Source: Luteimonas sp. 8-5 (lineage in GTDB: Bacteria > Pseudomonadota > Gammaproteobacteria > Xanthomonadales > Xanthomonadaceae). From it: a DNA stretch of 38,515 nt. The stretch is taken from positions 1-38,515 of the forward strand of contig NZ_JARUVM010000047.1 in assembly GCF_029763755.1 (NCBI RefSeq), given 5' to 3'. Below the pieces are notes generated by a model. It was not told the origin of the DNA, did no database searches, and saw only the letters and a list, made by a program, of their open reading frames with translations. Positions 16,101-23,559 of the stretch are shown here, one piece after another; the first letter of the stretch is position 1; each line of letters opens with the position of its first letter. The position numbers and the translations under genes are program-made.

Positions 16101-16410
16101 GGACCAGCCGCGCCAGCACCGTGGCGGTCATCGCCTTGGAGTTGGAGGCGATCTTGAACAGCGTGTCCGTGGTGACCGGATCACCGCTGCCGGCGACGGT
16201 CTCGCCGAAGCCGCGCGCGTAGACGACCTTGCCGTCCTCGATCACCCCGACGGCGATGCCGGGCAGGTCGTAGCGTTCTATGGCGGCCTCGACGGTGGCG
16301 TCGAGCATCGGGTCGGCGCCCGCAGGCGTGGCGCCGTTGCCGGTGGTGGGAGCCGCGGCTGCCGCCGCTCCCATGAACAGGAACAGTGCGAGAGCGAGGC
16401 TCCTCGTCAT
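13186..16410 (-). CDS. three-enzyme exported fusion: serine DD-peptidase-like + VanX-type dipeptidase + serine DD-peptidase-like
   Basis: This is a single 1074-residue reading frame with a signal peptide (about 1-20, AAAAAA/P). Domain 1 (about 34-390) is a class C beta-lactamase/DD-peptidase-like serine hydrolase with S89-N-S-K92, Y184-D-N186 and H340-T-G342. A small beta domain resembling DUF3471 follows (about 427-527). Domain 2 (about 541-740) is a VanX/M15D D-Ala-D-Ala dipeptidase with R611 in CYRP, zinc ligands H655 and D662 in SGHSRGATLD, and E724-W-W-H727. Domain 3 (about 745-1070) is a second serine hydrolase with S800-V-S-K803, Y891-S-N893 and H1026-S-G1028. All three active sites look intact. 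I infer periplasmic trimming of peptidoglycan stem peptides: removal of D-Ala and cleavage of D-Ala-D-Ala. The start ATG has GGAG 8 nt upstream and lies 5 nt after the M19 dipeptidase stop, in the same operon. Esterase or D-aminopeptidase activity of the serine domains is possible. Confidence 0.88.
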   Translation of the reverse strand: MTRSLALALFLFMGAAAAAAPTTGNGATPAGADPMLDATVEAAIERYDLPGIAVGVIEDGKVVYARGFGETVAGSGDPVTTDTLFKIASNSKAMTATVLARLVQAGKLRWDDPVSKHLPDFAMHDPATTREMTVADLLVHNSGLPEGGGDLMLWPEPNLFTRGDIIHGLRYIKPAYGFRAGYAYDNLLYVVAGEVAAAAGGASYEELVRREIFEPLGLEGCRVGEFSRAEAGSVAQPHWHDGERSLPMRQDPAIVPAITSAAAGGIRCGLDDMLAWAMNWLAPTPAQLEWLGPEQRAEMWKPRTPMPLSQFRRDMDGTTHYDYAFGFRLADVDGQETVSHTGTLGGMYSMMMLVPGSKSGFVFMINGAGSRARTVLGTALTKLFTAPMDERGFDDFADAIYGPRDAPATAEAADAAPALPDPAARKPVSAAEMKEWLGTWRDPWFGEVRICPVGDGVEWRSAKSPKMHGMVSTLEGRHFLHWDDPGVDMDAWLDFSGEGDGRRLHMAKLDPDGDFSSDYEDLAFARVGGCTPQLSPAKTMDEAGLVDIRAYVPDIDQDIKYYGNDNFVGAPVDGYGAPRCFLKEQVAQALAKVERDLRGQGMRLRLFDCYRPARAVAHFVRWAHDLSDQRTKPAHYPELDKTKLLDGYIAESSGHSRGATLDLTVLRCDDHGTGCTPLDMGTDFDYFGTRANTDSDEVDATRRANRDVLRKAMSAHGFANYPLEWWHYTFKPEPTPGTLYDIPIEPMTVDSLMQRYQGLGPGASLLVLRDGEAVVRRGYGLSDLEAGTEAGPATNYRLASVSKQFTAAAVLLLAQDGKLSIDDPVRRWLPSLPPAADAITLGHMLSHTSGLIDYEDLMGDDWQGQIRDAGVLELLEKQDRLYFPAGSAYRYSNGAYALLALIVEKASGLDYPAFLEQRIFEPLGMHDTIAYVAGGPAVPNRAWGYSRVDGAWQRTDQSTTSAVLGDGGIYSSIDDLARWDAALYDDRLLTDASRALAFSPQSKVTGEPYDASYGFGWRITGDTLWHSGETIGFRNVIVRWPQQRLTVVLLSNRNDPEPYRTALQVGSLYLGEKE

Positions 16411-16415
16411 GGCAA

Positions 16416-17690
16416 TTACTCCGTGGCCGTGCTGTCGGCGGCAGCGACGTCGATGACCTGTTGCCAGACGCGCAGCAGGTTGCCGCCCCAGATCTTGGCG
16501 ATGTCGGCGTCGCTGAAGCCGCGCTTGCGCAGCTCGGCGGTGACGTTGCCGGTCTCGGTGGCGTCCATCCAGCCGGTGACGCCGCCACCGCCGTCGAAGT
16601 CGGCGGCGATGCCGACGTGGTCGATGCCGGCGACCTTGGCGATGTGCTCGATGTGGTCGACGTACTCCTGGACGGTGGCCAGCGGGTGTTCCTGCTGGAT
16701 CCTGGCCATGCCTTCGGCCATGGCCGGGAGCGAGTCGTGCTTGCTGTCGTCGTACTCGGCGTCGCCCGCCAGCGTCGCGCCTTCGGCCGGCCGCGCCGTC
16801 TCCGCGGCCGCGCGCGCCGGGTCGTGCGTGACGAATTCCTTGTAGGCCACGGCCTGGATCACGCCGCCCTTCTCGCCGATGGCGCGCAGGATGTCGTCGG
16901 GGATGTTGCGCTTGTGGTCGACCAGCGCGCGCGCCGAGGAGTGCGACGCGATGATCGGCGCCTTCGACACCTCGAGCGCGTCGCGCATGCAGTTGTCGGA
17001 GGCATGGGATACATCGACCATCATGCCCAGCGCATTGGCGCGGGCCACGGCCTGGCGGCCGAAGTCGCTCATGCCGGTATCGCCCGGGCTGCCCCATTCC
17101 GGTTCGCCGCGCTCGACGTTCGGCGCGGAGCTGGTGCACAGGTCGTTGTTGCCGGCGTGGACCAGGCCCAGGTAGCGCGCACCGCGCGCGTACGCGGCGT
17201 CGATGCGCGCCAGGTCATGGCCCAGCGAGTAGCTGTTCTCGATGCCGATCATGGCCGAGAGCAGGCCGGCGGCATGGTTGTCGCGCACCTGCTGAGGGGT
17301 GGTCGCCGCGCGGATCCGGTCGGGATACTTCTCCAGCATCATCTCGATCGCCGAGTACTTGCGTTCGGCCTGGGCCACGGCCTTCGCATAGCCTTCCGGC
17401 GTCAGCGGCCCCTGCCCCACGTAGATCACGAAGAACGCCGCGTCCAGCCCGCCGCGTTCCATCTTGCCCAGGTCGACCTGGAGCGGCGTGTCGGTGCCGA
17501 CGTCGAAGCGCGGATCGCGCATGTAGTCCAGCGGGATGTCGACGTGGGTGTCGATGGTGAGGATGTCGACGGGCTCTGCGGCTGCGGCCGCGGGCGCGGC
17601 GTCGGCCGCCTGCTGGGCGGGTTCGGCGGCGCAACCGGCCAGGACGAGGGCCGACAATGCGGCGGCGAGGCAGTGCTTGCGTACGGTCAT
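16416..17690 (-). CDS. M19 (renal-type) dipeptidase lipoprotein
   Basis: This 424-residue lipoprotein has a signal ending in lipobox L-A-G-C20, with Ala at +2, which favours outer-membrane sorting. A low-complexity Ala-rich linker (21-40) leads to an amidohydrolase-fold M19 domain. Metal-site residues are visible: H49-V-D51, bridging E151 in GIEN, H229 in VSHA, H250 in SHSSARAL, and D364/D366 in ADFDGGGG. M19 enzymes split dipeptides and tolerate a D-residue at the C-terminal position, and some cleave L-Ala-D-Glu-type wall dipeptides. Here it would act in the periplasm on products of the neighbouring peptidases. The ATG overlaps the lysA stop (ATGA) with GGGAGA 5 nt upstream, showing tight coupling between the two genes. 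Confidence 0.9.
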   Translation of the reverse strand: MTVRKHCLAAALSALVLAGCAAEPAQQAADAAPAAAAAEPVDILTIDTHVDIPLDYMRDPRFDVGTDTPLQVDLGKMERGGLDAAFFVIYVGQGPLTPEGYAKAVAQAERKYSAIEMMLEKYPDRIRAATTPQQVRDNHAAGLLSAMIGIENSYSLGHDLARIDAAYARGARYLGLVHAGNNDLCTSSAPNVERGEPEWGSPGDTGMSDFGRQAVARANALGMMVDVSHASDNCMRDALEVSKAPIIASHSSARALVDHKRNIPDDILRAIGEKGGVIQAVAYKEFVTHDPARAAAETARPAEGATLAGDAEYDDSKHDSLPAMAEGMARIQQEHPLATVQEYVDHIEHIAKVAGIDHVGIAADFDGGGGVTGWMDATETGNVTAELRKRGFSDADIAKIWGGNLLRVWQQVIDVAAADSTATE

Positions 17691-18925
17691 GGTCTCTCCC
17701 AGTCGGTGGCCGGTCGTTCACCGGCGATCATCTCATCGAACGATTGCCGGCGCCGGACCACGGCGTAGCGGCCGCCGTCGACCAGCACTTCGGCCGGCAG
17801 CGGGCGCGAGTTGTAGGTGGAGGCCATCGACGCGCCGTAGGCGCCGGCGCCACGGATGGCCACCAGGTCGCCGGCGTCGCAGCGCGGCAGCAAGCGGCCC
17901 AGGGCGAAGGTGTCGCCGGTCTCGCACACCGGGCCCACCACGTCATAGGCCACCGTGGGACGCCCGGCGTTGTCGCCGATGCGTTCGATGTCGTGCCAGG
18001 CGTCGTACAGGCTGGGCCGCAGCAGGTCGTTCATGGCCGCGTCCAGGACCAGGAAGTCGCGCTGCTCGCCATGCTTGGTGAGCAACACGCGGGTCAGCAG
18101 CACGCCGGCCTCCGCCACCAGGTAACGCCCCGGCTCGAGCAGGATCCGGCCCTTGAAGCCGTGCAGGGCGCTGCGCACTTCGGCCACGTAGTCGGCGGCC
18201 GGCAAGGCCTGTTCGCCCTCGCGGTAGCGCACGCCCAGGCCGCCCCCCACGTCGATGCTGGCGATGGCGTGTCCCGCGGCCTCGAGCTCGCGCCAGAACG
18301 CGGCCATGCGCTGCAGGGCTTCGCGGATCGGCGCCATGTTCAGGATCTGCGAGCCGATGTGCATGTGCAGCCCGTCCAGGCGCACGGCCGGCCGCTCGCC
18401 GGAGGTGGCGAACCACGAGCGCGCCTCGGTGATGGACACGCCGAACTTGTTCTCGGACTTGCCGGTGGAAATCTTGGCGTGGGTCAGCGCGTCCACGTCC
18501 GGGTTGATGCGTACCGAGGCGCGCGCGACCTCGCCGCGCGCGGCGGCGATCTGCTGGATGAGCTCGAGTTCGGCGCGCGATTCGACGTTGAAGCGGGCCA
18601 CGCCCGCGTCCAGCGCCTGCTCGATCTCGTCGGCGCGCTTGCCGACGCCGGAGAACACGATCCGGTCCGCCGGAATGCCGGCGCGCAGGCAGCGCCGGAG
18701 CTCGCCGCCGGAAACGATGTCGGCGCCCGCACCGACATCGGCCATCAGTTGCAGGATCGCCTGGTTGCTGTTGGCCTTGACCGCGTAGCAGACCAGCGCG
18801 TCCATGCCGTGCAGTGCGGACTGCAATCCCTGCAGGCGGCCGTGGATCGCTGCGCTCGAGTAGACGTAAAGCGGCGTGCCCTCGCGCCGTGCCAGTGCCT
18901 CGAGGTCGACGCCTTCGAAATTCAT
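17687..18925 (-). CDS. lysA: diaminopimelate decarboxylase
   Basis: This 412-residue fold-III PLP enzyme converts meso-diaminopimelate to L-lysine and CO2 in the cytosol. The PLP lysine is K50 in CYAVKANSN, the glycine-rich phosphate loop is DVGGGLGVRY (about 225-234), EPGR lies at 264-267, the dimer active-site cysteine is C334 in GPVCETGD, and Y371 is near the C-terminus. Length is normal. The gene lies just after a strong terminator and is coupled to the M19 dipeptidase by an ATGA overlap. In this setting it may serve to recycle or catabolise DAP released from cell wall rather than, or as well as, to make lysine. Some xanthomonads carry a fused aspartokinase/DAP decarboxylase elsewhere, which would leave this copy free for such a job; I cannot check that from the window. 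Confidence 0.93.
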   Translation of the reverse strand: MNFEGVDLEALARREGTPLYVYSSAAIHGRLQGLQSALHGMDALVCYAVKANSNQAILQLMADVGAGADIVSGGELRRCLRAGIPADRIVFSGVGKRADEIEQALDAGVARFNVESRAELELIQQIAAARGEVARASVRINPDVDALTHAKISTGKSENKFGVSITEARSWFATSGERPAVRLDGLHMHIGSQILNMAPIREALQRMAAFWRELEAAGHAIASIDVGGGLGVRYREGEQALPAADYVAEVRSALHGFKGRILLEPGRYLVAEAGVLLTRVLLTKHGEQRDFLVLDAAMNDLLRPSLYDAWHDIERIGDNAGRPTVAYDVVGPVCETGDTFALGRLLPRCDAGDLVAIRGAGAYGASMASTYNSRPLPAEVLVDGGRYAVVRRRQSFDEMIAGERPATDWERP

Positions 18926-18936
18926 TGTCTTCGCCC

Positions 18937-18967
18937 AAAAAAATGGCGGCCCGACCAGCGGGCCGCC
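18937..18967 (-). terminator. intrinsic terminator between the TonB receptor gene and lysA
   Basis: On the minus strand a perfect 9-bp stem GGCGGCCCG/CGGGCCGCC with a 5-nt loop is followed by A and seven U. It lies 13 nt past the receptor stop and its U-tract ends 11 nt before the lysA ATG, leaving no room for a promoter. Expression of lysA and downstream genes must come from read-through or from a promoter inside the receptor gene. Confidence 0.85.
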
Positions 18968-18980
18968 GAGGGGGTATGGC

Positions 18981-21900
18981 TCAGTAGTTGTAGGTCACGA
19001 CGAGCTGCATGTACCGCGGCGACTGCCACACGGTACCTTCGCCGAAGTACGGCATCTTGTTGCCCGGCGTGCTCTCGTAGCGCGAGTGGACGTTGATGAC
19101 GGTCTGGTTGTTGAACAGGTTGAAGACGGAGAAGCGCGCCTTCAGGTCCACGCCCTCGACCGGCAGCGTCCAGGTCACGTTGGCACCGACGTTGTAGACC
19201 CACGGCATGCGGCCGAACGCGCCACGCTCGCTGTAGACGAGCTCACGGGTGGTGTAGTCGCCGCAACCCGACACGCACAGCCAGCCGGAACCGCCGCCGC
19301 TGAACTCGCCGGGGCCGCCGGCGCTGCGGTTGTCGTTGGGCCAGCGCACGCCGAACGCGGTGATCGGGCCGCCCGAGCGCGCCGAAGCCGTGGCGCCGAA
19401 GGTCCACATCTCGTTGAGCTTGTAGCTGCCGCGGAACTTGAACTGGTGGCGCGAGTCGTTGAACAGGACGCCATAGCGTTCATTGACGGCCGGGTGGTCG
19501 TAGAACTGCACCAGGTTGGTGTCGTTGTAACCGGTATCGGAGTTCACCGGTCCTTCGATATTGCCTTCCGAGTACGACAGCAGGTAGCTGGCGTTGAACG
19601 CCCACTTGTCGTCCCACGCACGGTCGAGCTGGAACTCGAGGGCCTTGTAGGTGCGCTTGGGACGCTTGTAACCCATGATGGCGCCACTACCGGTGGCCTG
19701 GTAGCCGTCCTCGGAGCTGTCGAAGGTCACCCATTCCTCGGTGGTCGGGCACCACAGGGTGTTGGTCTCGCCCGGGTTGATGATCGGCCAGTCGCCCGAG
19801 TACCACGGGCAGCCTTCGACGTGGTTGATGCGCACGTCCTCGACCGCGCGGTTGACTTCACGATAGGTGGCGTTCACGCCCCACGACCAGGCCTGGTCGA
19901 TCGCCTGCTGGAAGCCGAGGATGAACTCGTCCTGGTAGACCTGCTTCAGGTCGCGGGCCACCGCGGTCCGCATGTCGGTCGGCGCCGGCACGTTGCCGGT
20001 GGTGTTCACCGGACCGATCTGCGCGCCGATGTTCGGCGCCAGGTAGGTGTTGCCGGTAACCGGATCGATCTGCTCGGTCCAGCCGTTGAACACGTAGTAG
20101 GTGTGCTCGTCGGTGGTGCCGCCGCCGAAGTAGTCGGTCAGCTTGTTGGTGATCGGAATGTAGTAGCGGCCGGCGTTACCGAACAGCTTGGTGGTGCCGT
20201 CGCCCCGCATATCCCAACTGAAGCCGAAGCGCGGCGCGATCATGTCGCCGAAATCGGACTTGGCGAAGGTCGCGCCCGAAGCCAGCTTGTTGTGGAACTT
20301 GTCGGCGCGCACGCCAAGGTTCAGCAACAGGTTCGGGGTGATCTGCCAGTTGTCCTCGAGATAGATCGCCTGGGCTTCGGTCGAGACCGGGGCACCGGTG
20401 ATATAGCGCCGCGCGTCGACATAGGCGGTGACGCCGAGGGGAATGTCCGCGTCGTTGGGCAGCTCGCGATCCGGTTCGTCGGCCTCGATGCCCTTGATGG
20501 TGTAGCTCACGCCGTCGCCCGGGTAGATCCTGAGGCTGTCGGAGTCCATCACTTCCTGGTCCGCACCGAAGCGCAGCAGGTGGTCGCCGAGCGTCCACTC
20601 GAAGTCCAGGCGGGCCGACTCGCGCGTGTCGACGCGGCTGCTCACGCTGCTGTTGGTCGGGTGGCAGCCCTCGGGCTGGGTCGCCGGGCCGAACAGGCGG
20701 GTGTATTCGCTGTCGCGGCTGACGATGCTGCAGCCCGCGTCCCAGGGACTGCCGCCGGTCGCGCTGCGCTCGTTCTCGCCATACATCGCCTTGGCGGTGA
20801 AGTTGTCGCCGAAGTGGCCGGTGTAGGTGACCGACCAGTTGTCGCCACCGGAACCCGAGGTGCTCTCGCCGGTCTTCTCGCCCAGCGCCGCGCTCTCCCA
20901 GTCGTACAGGTAGCTTCCGGTCTCGGAGTCGGCCTTGTCGGAGAACGCCAGGAACTCCAGCAGGTGGTTGTCGTTGATCTGCCAGTCGATCTTGCCGCCC
21001 CAGAAGTCGTTGTTGCTCTCGGTGATCCAGGCTTCGGTCTCGTCGATGTCCTTCGGGTTGCTGTCGCGGACCTCGTACATGGCGAAGAAGAACAGCTTGT
21101 CCCTGATCAGGGGACCGGACGCCCACACGTTGGCCTTGTAGAACGACCCGCCGTCGCGGCTGGTGAGGTTGCGTTCGTCGACGGTGCCGTCGGAATGGAA
21201 ATGATCCTTCTTGTCGGCCACCCATGCGCGCGGCTCGAGGGTGACCTGGGCGCCCGCATGGAACTCGTTGCCGCCGGAGCGGGTCACGGCGTTGATCACG
21301 CCGCCGGTGCTGCGGCCGAACTCGGCCGAGTAGCCGCCGGTCTTGACCTGGAACTCTTCGTAGAACGCGAACGGCACCGACGAGAAGCCCTGCCGGCGGT
21401 ACGGGTCGGTCACGTTAAGGCCATTGATGTAGGCCACGTTTTCCGCCACGGACGAACCGCCGAAGCTGAGGCCGCCGAAGGTGGCGCCGGAAGACACCAC
21501 GCCCGGAGCCAGCAACGCCACGGAACCCAGGCTCTGGTCCACGGGCAGTCGCGCCAGCTCCTCCCGGGTCACGTTGGTGGCCGACTCGGTGGAGTAGACG
21601 TCGACGCGGTTGATCACCTGGGAGCCGACGACCTCGATCGCTTCCAGGTTCACCAAGCCACCGCTGCTGTCCAGGTTGACCGACGTGGTGCCACCCAGGG
21701 AAACGGCCACGGAAATGGGCGAACCCACGGTCTGGCCGTCCCGCGTGACCTGCAGGGTGTAGTCGCCAACCGGCAGCTGTGCGACGCGGTAGCTGCCGTC
21801 GGCGTTCACGGTGACCGACCGCGACAGGCCCGTCGCGCTGTTGACCAGCGTGACCTGCGTGCCGGCATCGGCACGGCCTGCCACCGCACCCGTAGCGCTT

Positions 21901-21992
21901 TGCGCGAACGCCGGCGCGAGGGCCATCGACGACAGGCAGACGCCCATCGCCATGCAAAGTACTGACTTGCGCAAGTTGCGGGTGCTGCTCAT
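18981..21992 (-). CDS. TonB-dependent outer-membrane receptor, Oar-like
   Basis: This 1003-residue outer-membrane receptor has a signal peptide (1 to about 30, APAFAQ) and an N-terminal carboxypeptidase-regulatory-like beta domain (about 32-108, with DGSYRVAQLPVGDYTL). A TonB-box-like IEVVG lies at about 119-123, followed by a plug (about 130-250) and a beta-barrel ending in the aromatic terminus VVTYNY. Oar-like receptors in xanthomonads and myxobacteria take up or handle large or peptidic ligands; the substrate is unknown. It follows the transglutaminase-like gene by 16 nt with a strong GGAGAGGA ribosome site and is followed by a terminator. Flanking wall-peptide enzymes suggest peptidoglycan fragments as ligand; this is inference from context only. 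Confidence 0.9.
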   Translation of the reverse strand: MSSTRNLRKSVLCMAMGVCLSSMALAPAFAQSATGAVAGRADAGTQVTLVNSATGLSRSVTVNADGSYRVAQLPVGDYTLQVTRDGQTVGSPISVAVSLGGTTSVNLDSSGGLVNLEAIEVVGSQVINRVDVYSTESATNVTREELARLPVDQSLGSVALLAPGVVSSGATFGGLSFGGSSVAENVAYINGLNVTDPYRRQGFSSVPFAFYEEFQVKTGGYSAEFGRSTGGVINAVTRSGGNEFHAGAQVTLEPRAWVADKKDHFHSDGTVDERNLTSRDGGSFYKANVWASGPLIRDKLFFFAMYEVRDSNPKDIDETEAWITESNNDFWGGKIDWQINDNHLLEFLAFSDKADSETGSYLYDWESAALGEKTGESTSGSGGDNWSVTYTGHFGDNFTAKAMYGENERSATGGSPWDAGCSIVSRDSEYTRLFGPATQPEGCHPTNSSVSSRVDTRESARLDFEWTLGDHLLRFGADQEVMDSDSLRIYPGDGVSYTIKGIEADEPDRELPNDADIPLGVTAYVDARRYITGAPVSTEAQAIYLEDNWQITPNLLLNLGVRADKFHNKLASGATFAKSDFGDMIAPRFGFSWDMRGDGTTKLFGNAGRYYIPITNKLTDYFGGGTTDEHTYYVFNGWTEQIDPVTGNTYLAPNIGAQIGPVNTTGNVPAPTDMRTAVARDLKQVYQDEFILGFQQAIDQAWSWGVNATYREVNRAVEDVRINHVEGCPWYSGDWPIINPGETNTLWCPTTEEWVTFDSSEDGYQATGSGAIMGYKRPKRTYKALEFQLDRAWDDKWAFNASYLLSYSEGNIEGPVNSDTGYNDTNLVQFYDHPAVNERYGVLFNDSRHQFKFRGSYKLNEMWTFGATASARSGGPITAFGVRWPNDNRSAGGPGEFSGGGSGWLCVSGCGDYTTRELVYSERGAFGRMPWVYNVGANVTWTLPVEGVDLKARFSVFNLFNNQTVINVHSRYESTPGNKMPYFGEGTVWQSPRYMQLVVTYNY

Positions 21993-22008
21993 ATCCTCTC
22001 CCCGGTGC

Positions 22009-23439
22009 TCATGGTTGTTGTGGCGTGGCTACGAAGTCGTAGTCCCACTGGTCGAAGTACAGGTTGCCTCCGCGCCATTCGGCTTCCCCGCGCTGCAGGT
22101 CCACCGTCTCGGAGCGGAAATGGGTCTTGGCCGGCTCGAACGGCCGGCTGTAGTCGTCGTTGAAGGCGATGCGCCAGGCATCCAGGCCGCCCAGGTAAAA
22201 GCCGGCGACCGCGGGATCCGCGTCGTCGAGGCGGCCGAAAGTGACGTCCATCGGCATCCAGCCGTAGGGCGCGATGTAGAGCTGGCCCCAGTCGTGCAGG
22301 TTCCAGTAACCATTCGGGGCGAACATCATCCCCGACTGCCAGCGCGCCGGGATTCCATTGAGTCGCAGCAGCGCGACGAGCAGCAGCGTCTGCTGGCCGC
22401 AGTCGGCATGGCCGGCATGCAGCGCGTAGTCGCTGATGTTGGTGATGGTGGAGTACTCGCGGGCGCCGGCCCACGGAATGCGGTCGACCGCGGCGAACAG
22501 CTTCTGCGCGACCTTCCACGGGTTCTTCTCGTCGCCCACTACCTGGCGCGAGAACTCGCGCAGGTCGTCGGTGAACACCACGTGCGGCGCTCGCTCGGCC
22601 ACGAACGGCGCGAGTTCGGCGGTGGTCTCGGCGGGCACCACCTTGTCGGCGTCGACCTCGACGCGGCGTGGGTGGATGGTCAGTTCGTAGGTGACCTGGA
22701 ACGCGGTCTTCTCGCCGGCCACGGCCGGCTTCTCGAAATAGATGGTCCGCTGCAACGCGGACTCGGGTGCCAGCACATGTTCGGCCGGCTCGCTGGCGAC
22801 GAAGACGATGTCTTCCTGCTGGCCGGGGATCGCGCGCGGATACGGGATCCAGGCGCGCACGGTTTCGCCGGCGGGTACCGCATCGGCGTCCACGGACAGG
22901 GATTGCACGATGCGCACGCGGTTGGGCGTGGCAGTGCCGGCCACCACCGCTCGGTGGTGCGGATGCACCGACTCCAGCGGGCTCTGCACGAAGGGCCTGG
23001 GATCGGCCCGTCGCGCGCGCGCCTCGGCGCTGATGCGGAACAGGTTGGATGCGGTGCGATCGAAGTAGAAGCGCTGGCCGTCGATGTCCATGCGCTCGAA
23101 CAGGCCTTGCGCGTCCCAGCGCGCGAACTCCTCTTCGGTCAGGTCCGGGATCTGCCGGCGCACGCGCTCGCGCACGTCGTCGACGTCGTGGTCGAAGTCC
23201 ATGCGGATGCGGCGCATGCGCTCGCGCTGGTATTCCAGTTCGCGGGCCTGCGCCGGCGCGGCGGTGGCCAGTGCCGAAGCGATCGCCGCTTCGGCCGCGG
23301 CGAAGTCGCCTGCGTCCACCCGGGCGATGACCGATTGCAGGATGTCGTTGTTCGCATCGGACGCCGCGGCAATCGCGACCGCCACGCCACCGGTCAGCAA
23401 CAACAGCAATGCTGCAACGCGCAAAGACTTGCGTCGCAT
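22009..23439 (-). CDS. exported transglutaminase-like (papain-fold) protein
   Basis: This 476-residue protein has an N-terminal hydrophobic signal or anchor (about 6-25) and no lipobox cysteine. A helical segment (about 30-100) rich in Arg and Asp follows, then a beta region (about 165-260) and a transglutaminase-like domain (about 270-440). The catalytic triad is visible: C347 in HADCGQQT, H382 in NLHDWG, and D398 in PMDVTFG. Bacterial proteins of this fold are mostly peptidases or amidases rather than cross-linkers. The ATG at 23439 is chosen because the signal sequence begins there; an in-frame alternative 87 nt upstream adds a non-signal leader. It is the first gene of the minus arm, transcribed with the TonB receptor. 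Its substrate is unknown; peptidic wall material would fit the neighbourhood. Confidence 0.82.
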   Translation of the reverse strand: MRRKSLRVAALLLLLTGGVAVAIAAASDANNDILQSVIARVDAGDFAAAEAAIASALATAAPAQARELEYQRERMRRIRMDFDHDVDDVRERVRRQIPDLTEEEFARWDAQGLFERMDIDGQRFYFDRTASNLFRISAEARARRADPRPFVQSPLESVHPHHRAVVAGTATPNRVRIVQSLSVDADAVPAGETVRAWIPYPRAIPGQQEDIVFVASEPAEHVLAPESALQRTIYFEKPAVAGEKTAFQVTYELTIHPRRVEVDADKVVPAETTAELAPFVAERAPHVVFTDDLREFSRQVVGDEKNPWKVAQKLFAAVDRIPWAGAREYSTITNISDYALHAGHADCGQQTLLLVALLRLNGIPARWQSGMMFAPNGYWNLHDWGQLYIAPYGWMPMDVTFGRLDDADPAVAGFYLGGLDAWRIAFNDDYSRPFEPAKTHFRSETVDLQRGEAEWRGGNLYFDQWDYDFVATPQQP

Positions 23440-23440
23440 T

Positions 23441-23453
23441 GCAACCTGGTTGC
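23441..23453 (-). promoter_or_regulatory. inverted repeat covering the ribosome site of the transglutaminase-like gene
   Basis: A perfect GCAACC/GGTTGC inverted repeat with a single central base lies 2-14 nt upstream of the ATG at 23439 and contains the only Shine-Dalgarno-like bases (AGGT). The one-base centre makes an RNA hairpin unlikely, so a DNA-binding site is the better guess if it has a role. Confidence 0.25.
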
Positions 23454-23516
23454 GAACAGTGTGGACGATCAGATGTTGCACCCCGCGCGTCTCCCCCGCT
23501 TCGGCGATTCCATGCC

Positions 23517-23545
23517 TGTGTAACATGCGTCCGAGGACTGGTCAA
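23517..23545 (-). promoter_or_regulatory. sigma70-like promoter for the minus arm
   Basis: On the minus strand TTGACC (23540-23545) and TACACA (23517-23522) are separated by exactly 17 bp. Transcription would start near 23510, about 70 nt before the transglutaminase-like gene. The surrounding sequence is markedly AT-rich for this genome. The -10 is imperfect. Confidence 0.4.
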
Positions 23546-23559
23546 TAATTTATTCTTAG

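Noticed and set aside
13186-16410. The fusion gene as an artefact of assembly joining separate genes
   Set aside because: The frame is continuous with even codon use, there are no internal stops or ribosome sites at domain borders, and only one signal peptide is present; it remains worth confirming by resequencing.
18876-21965. A plus-strand open frame of about 1029 codons opposite the TonB receptor gene
   Set aside because: Its composition is typical of antisense GC-rich frames (Val, Gly, Arg, His) and it lies opposite a receptor with signal peptide, TonB box and barrel end.
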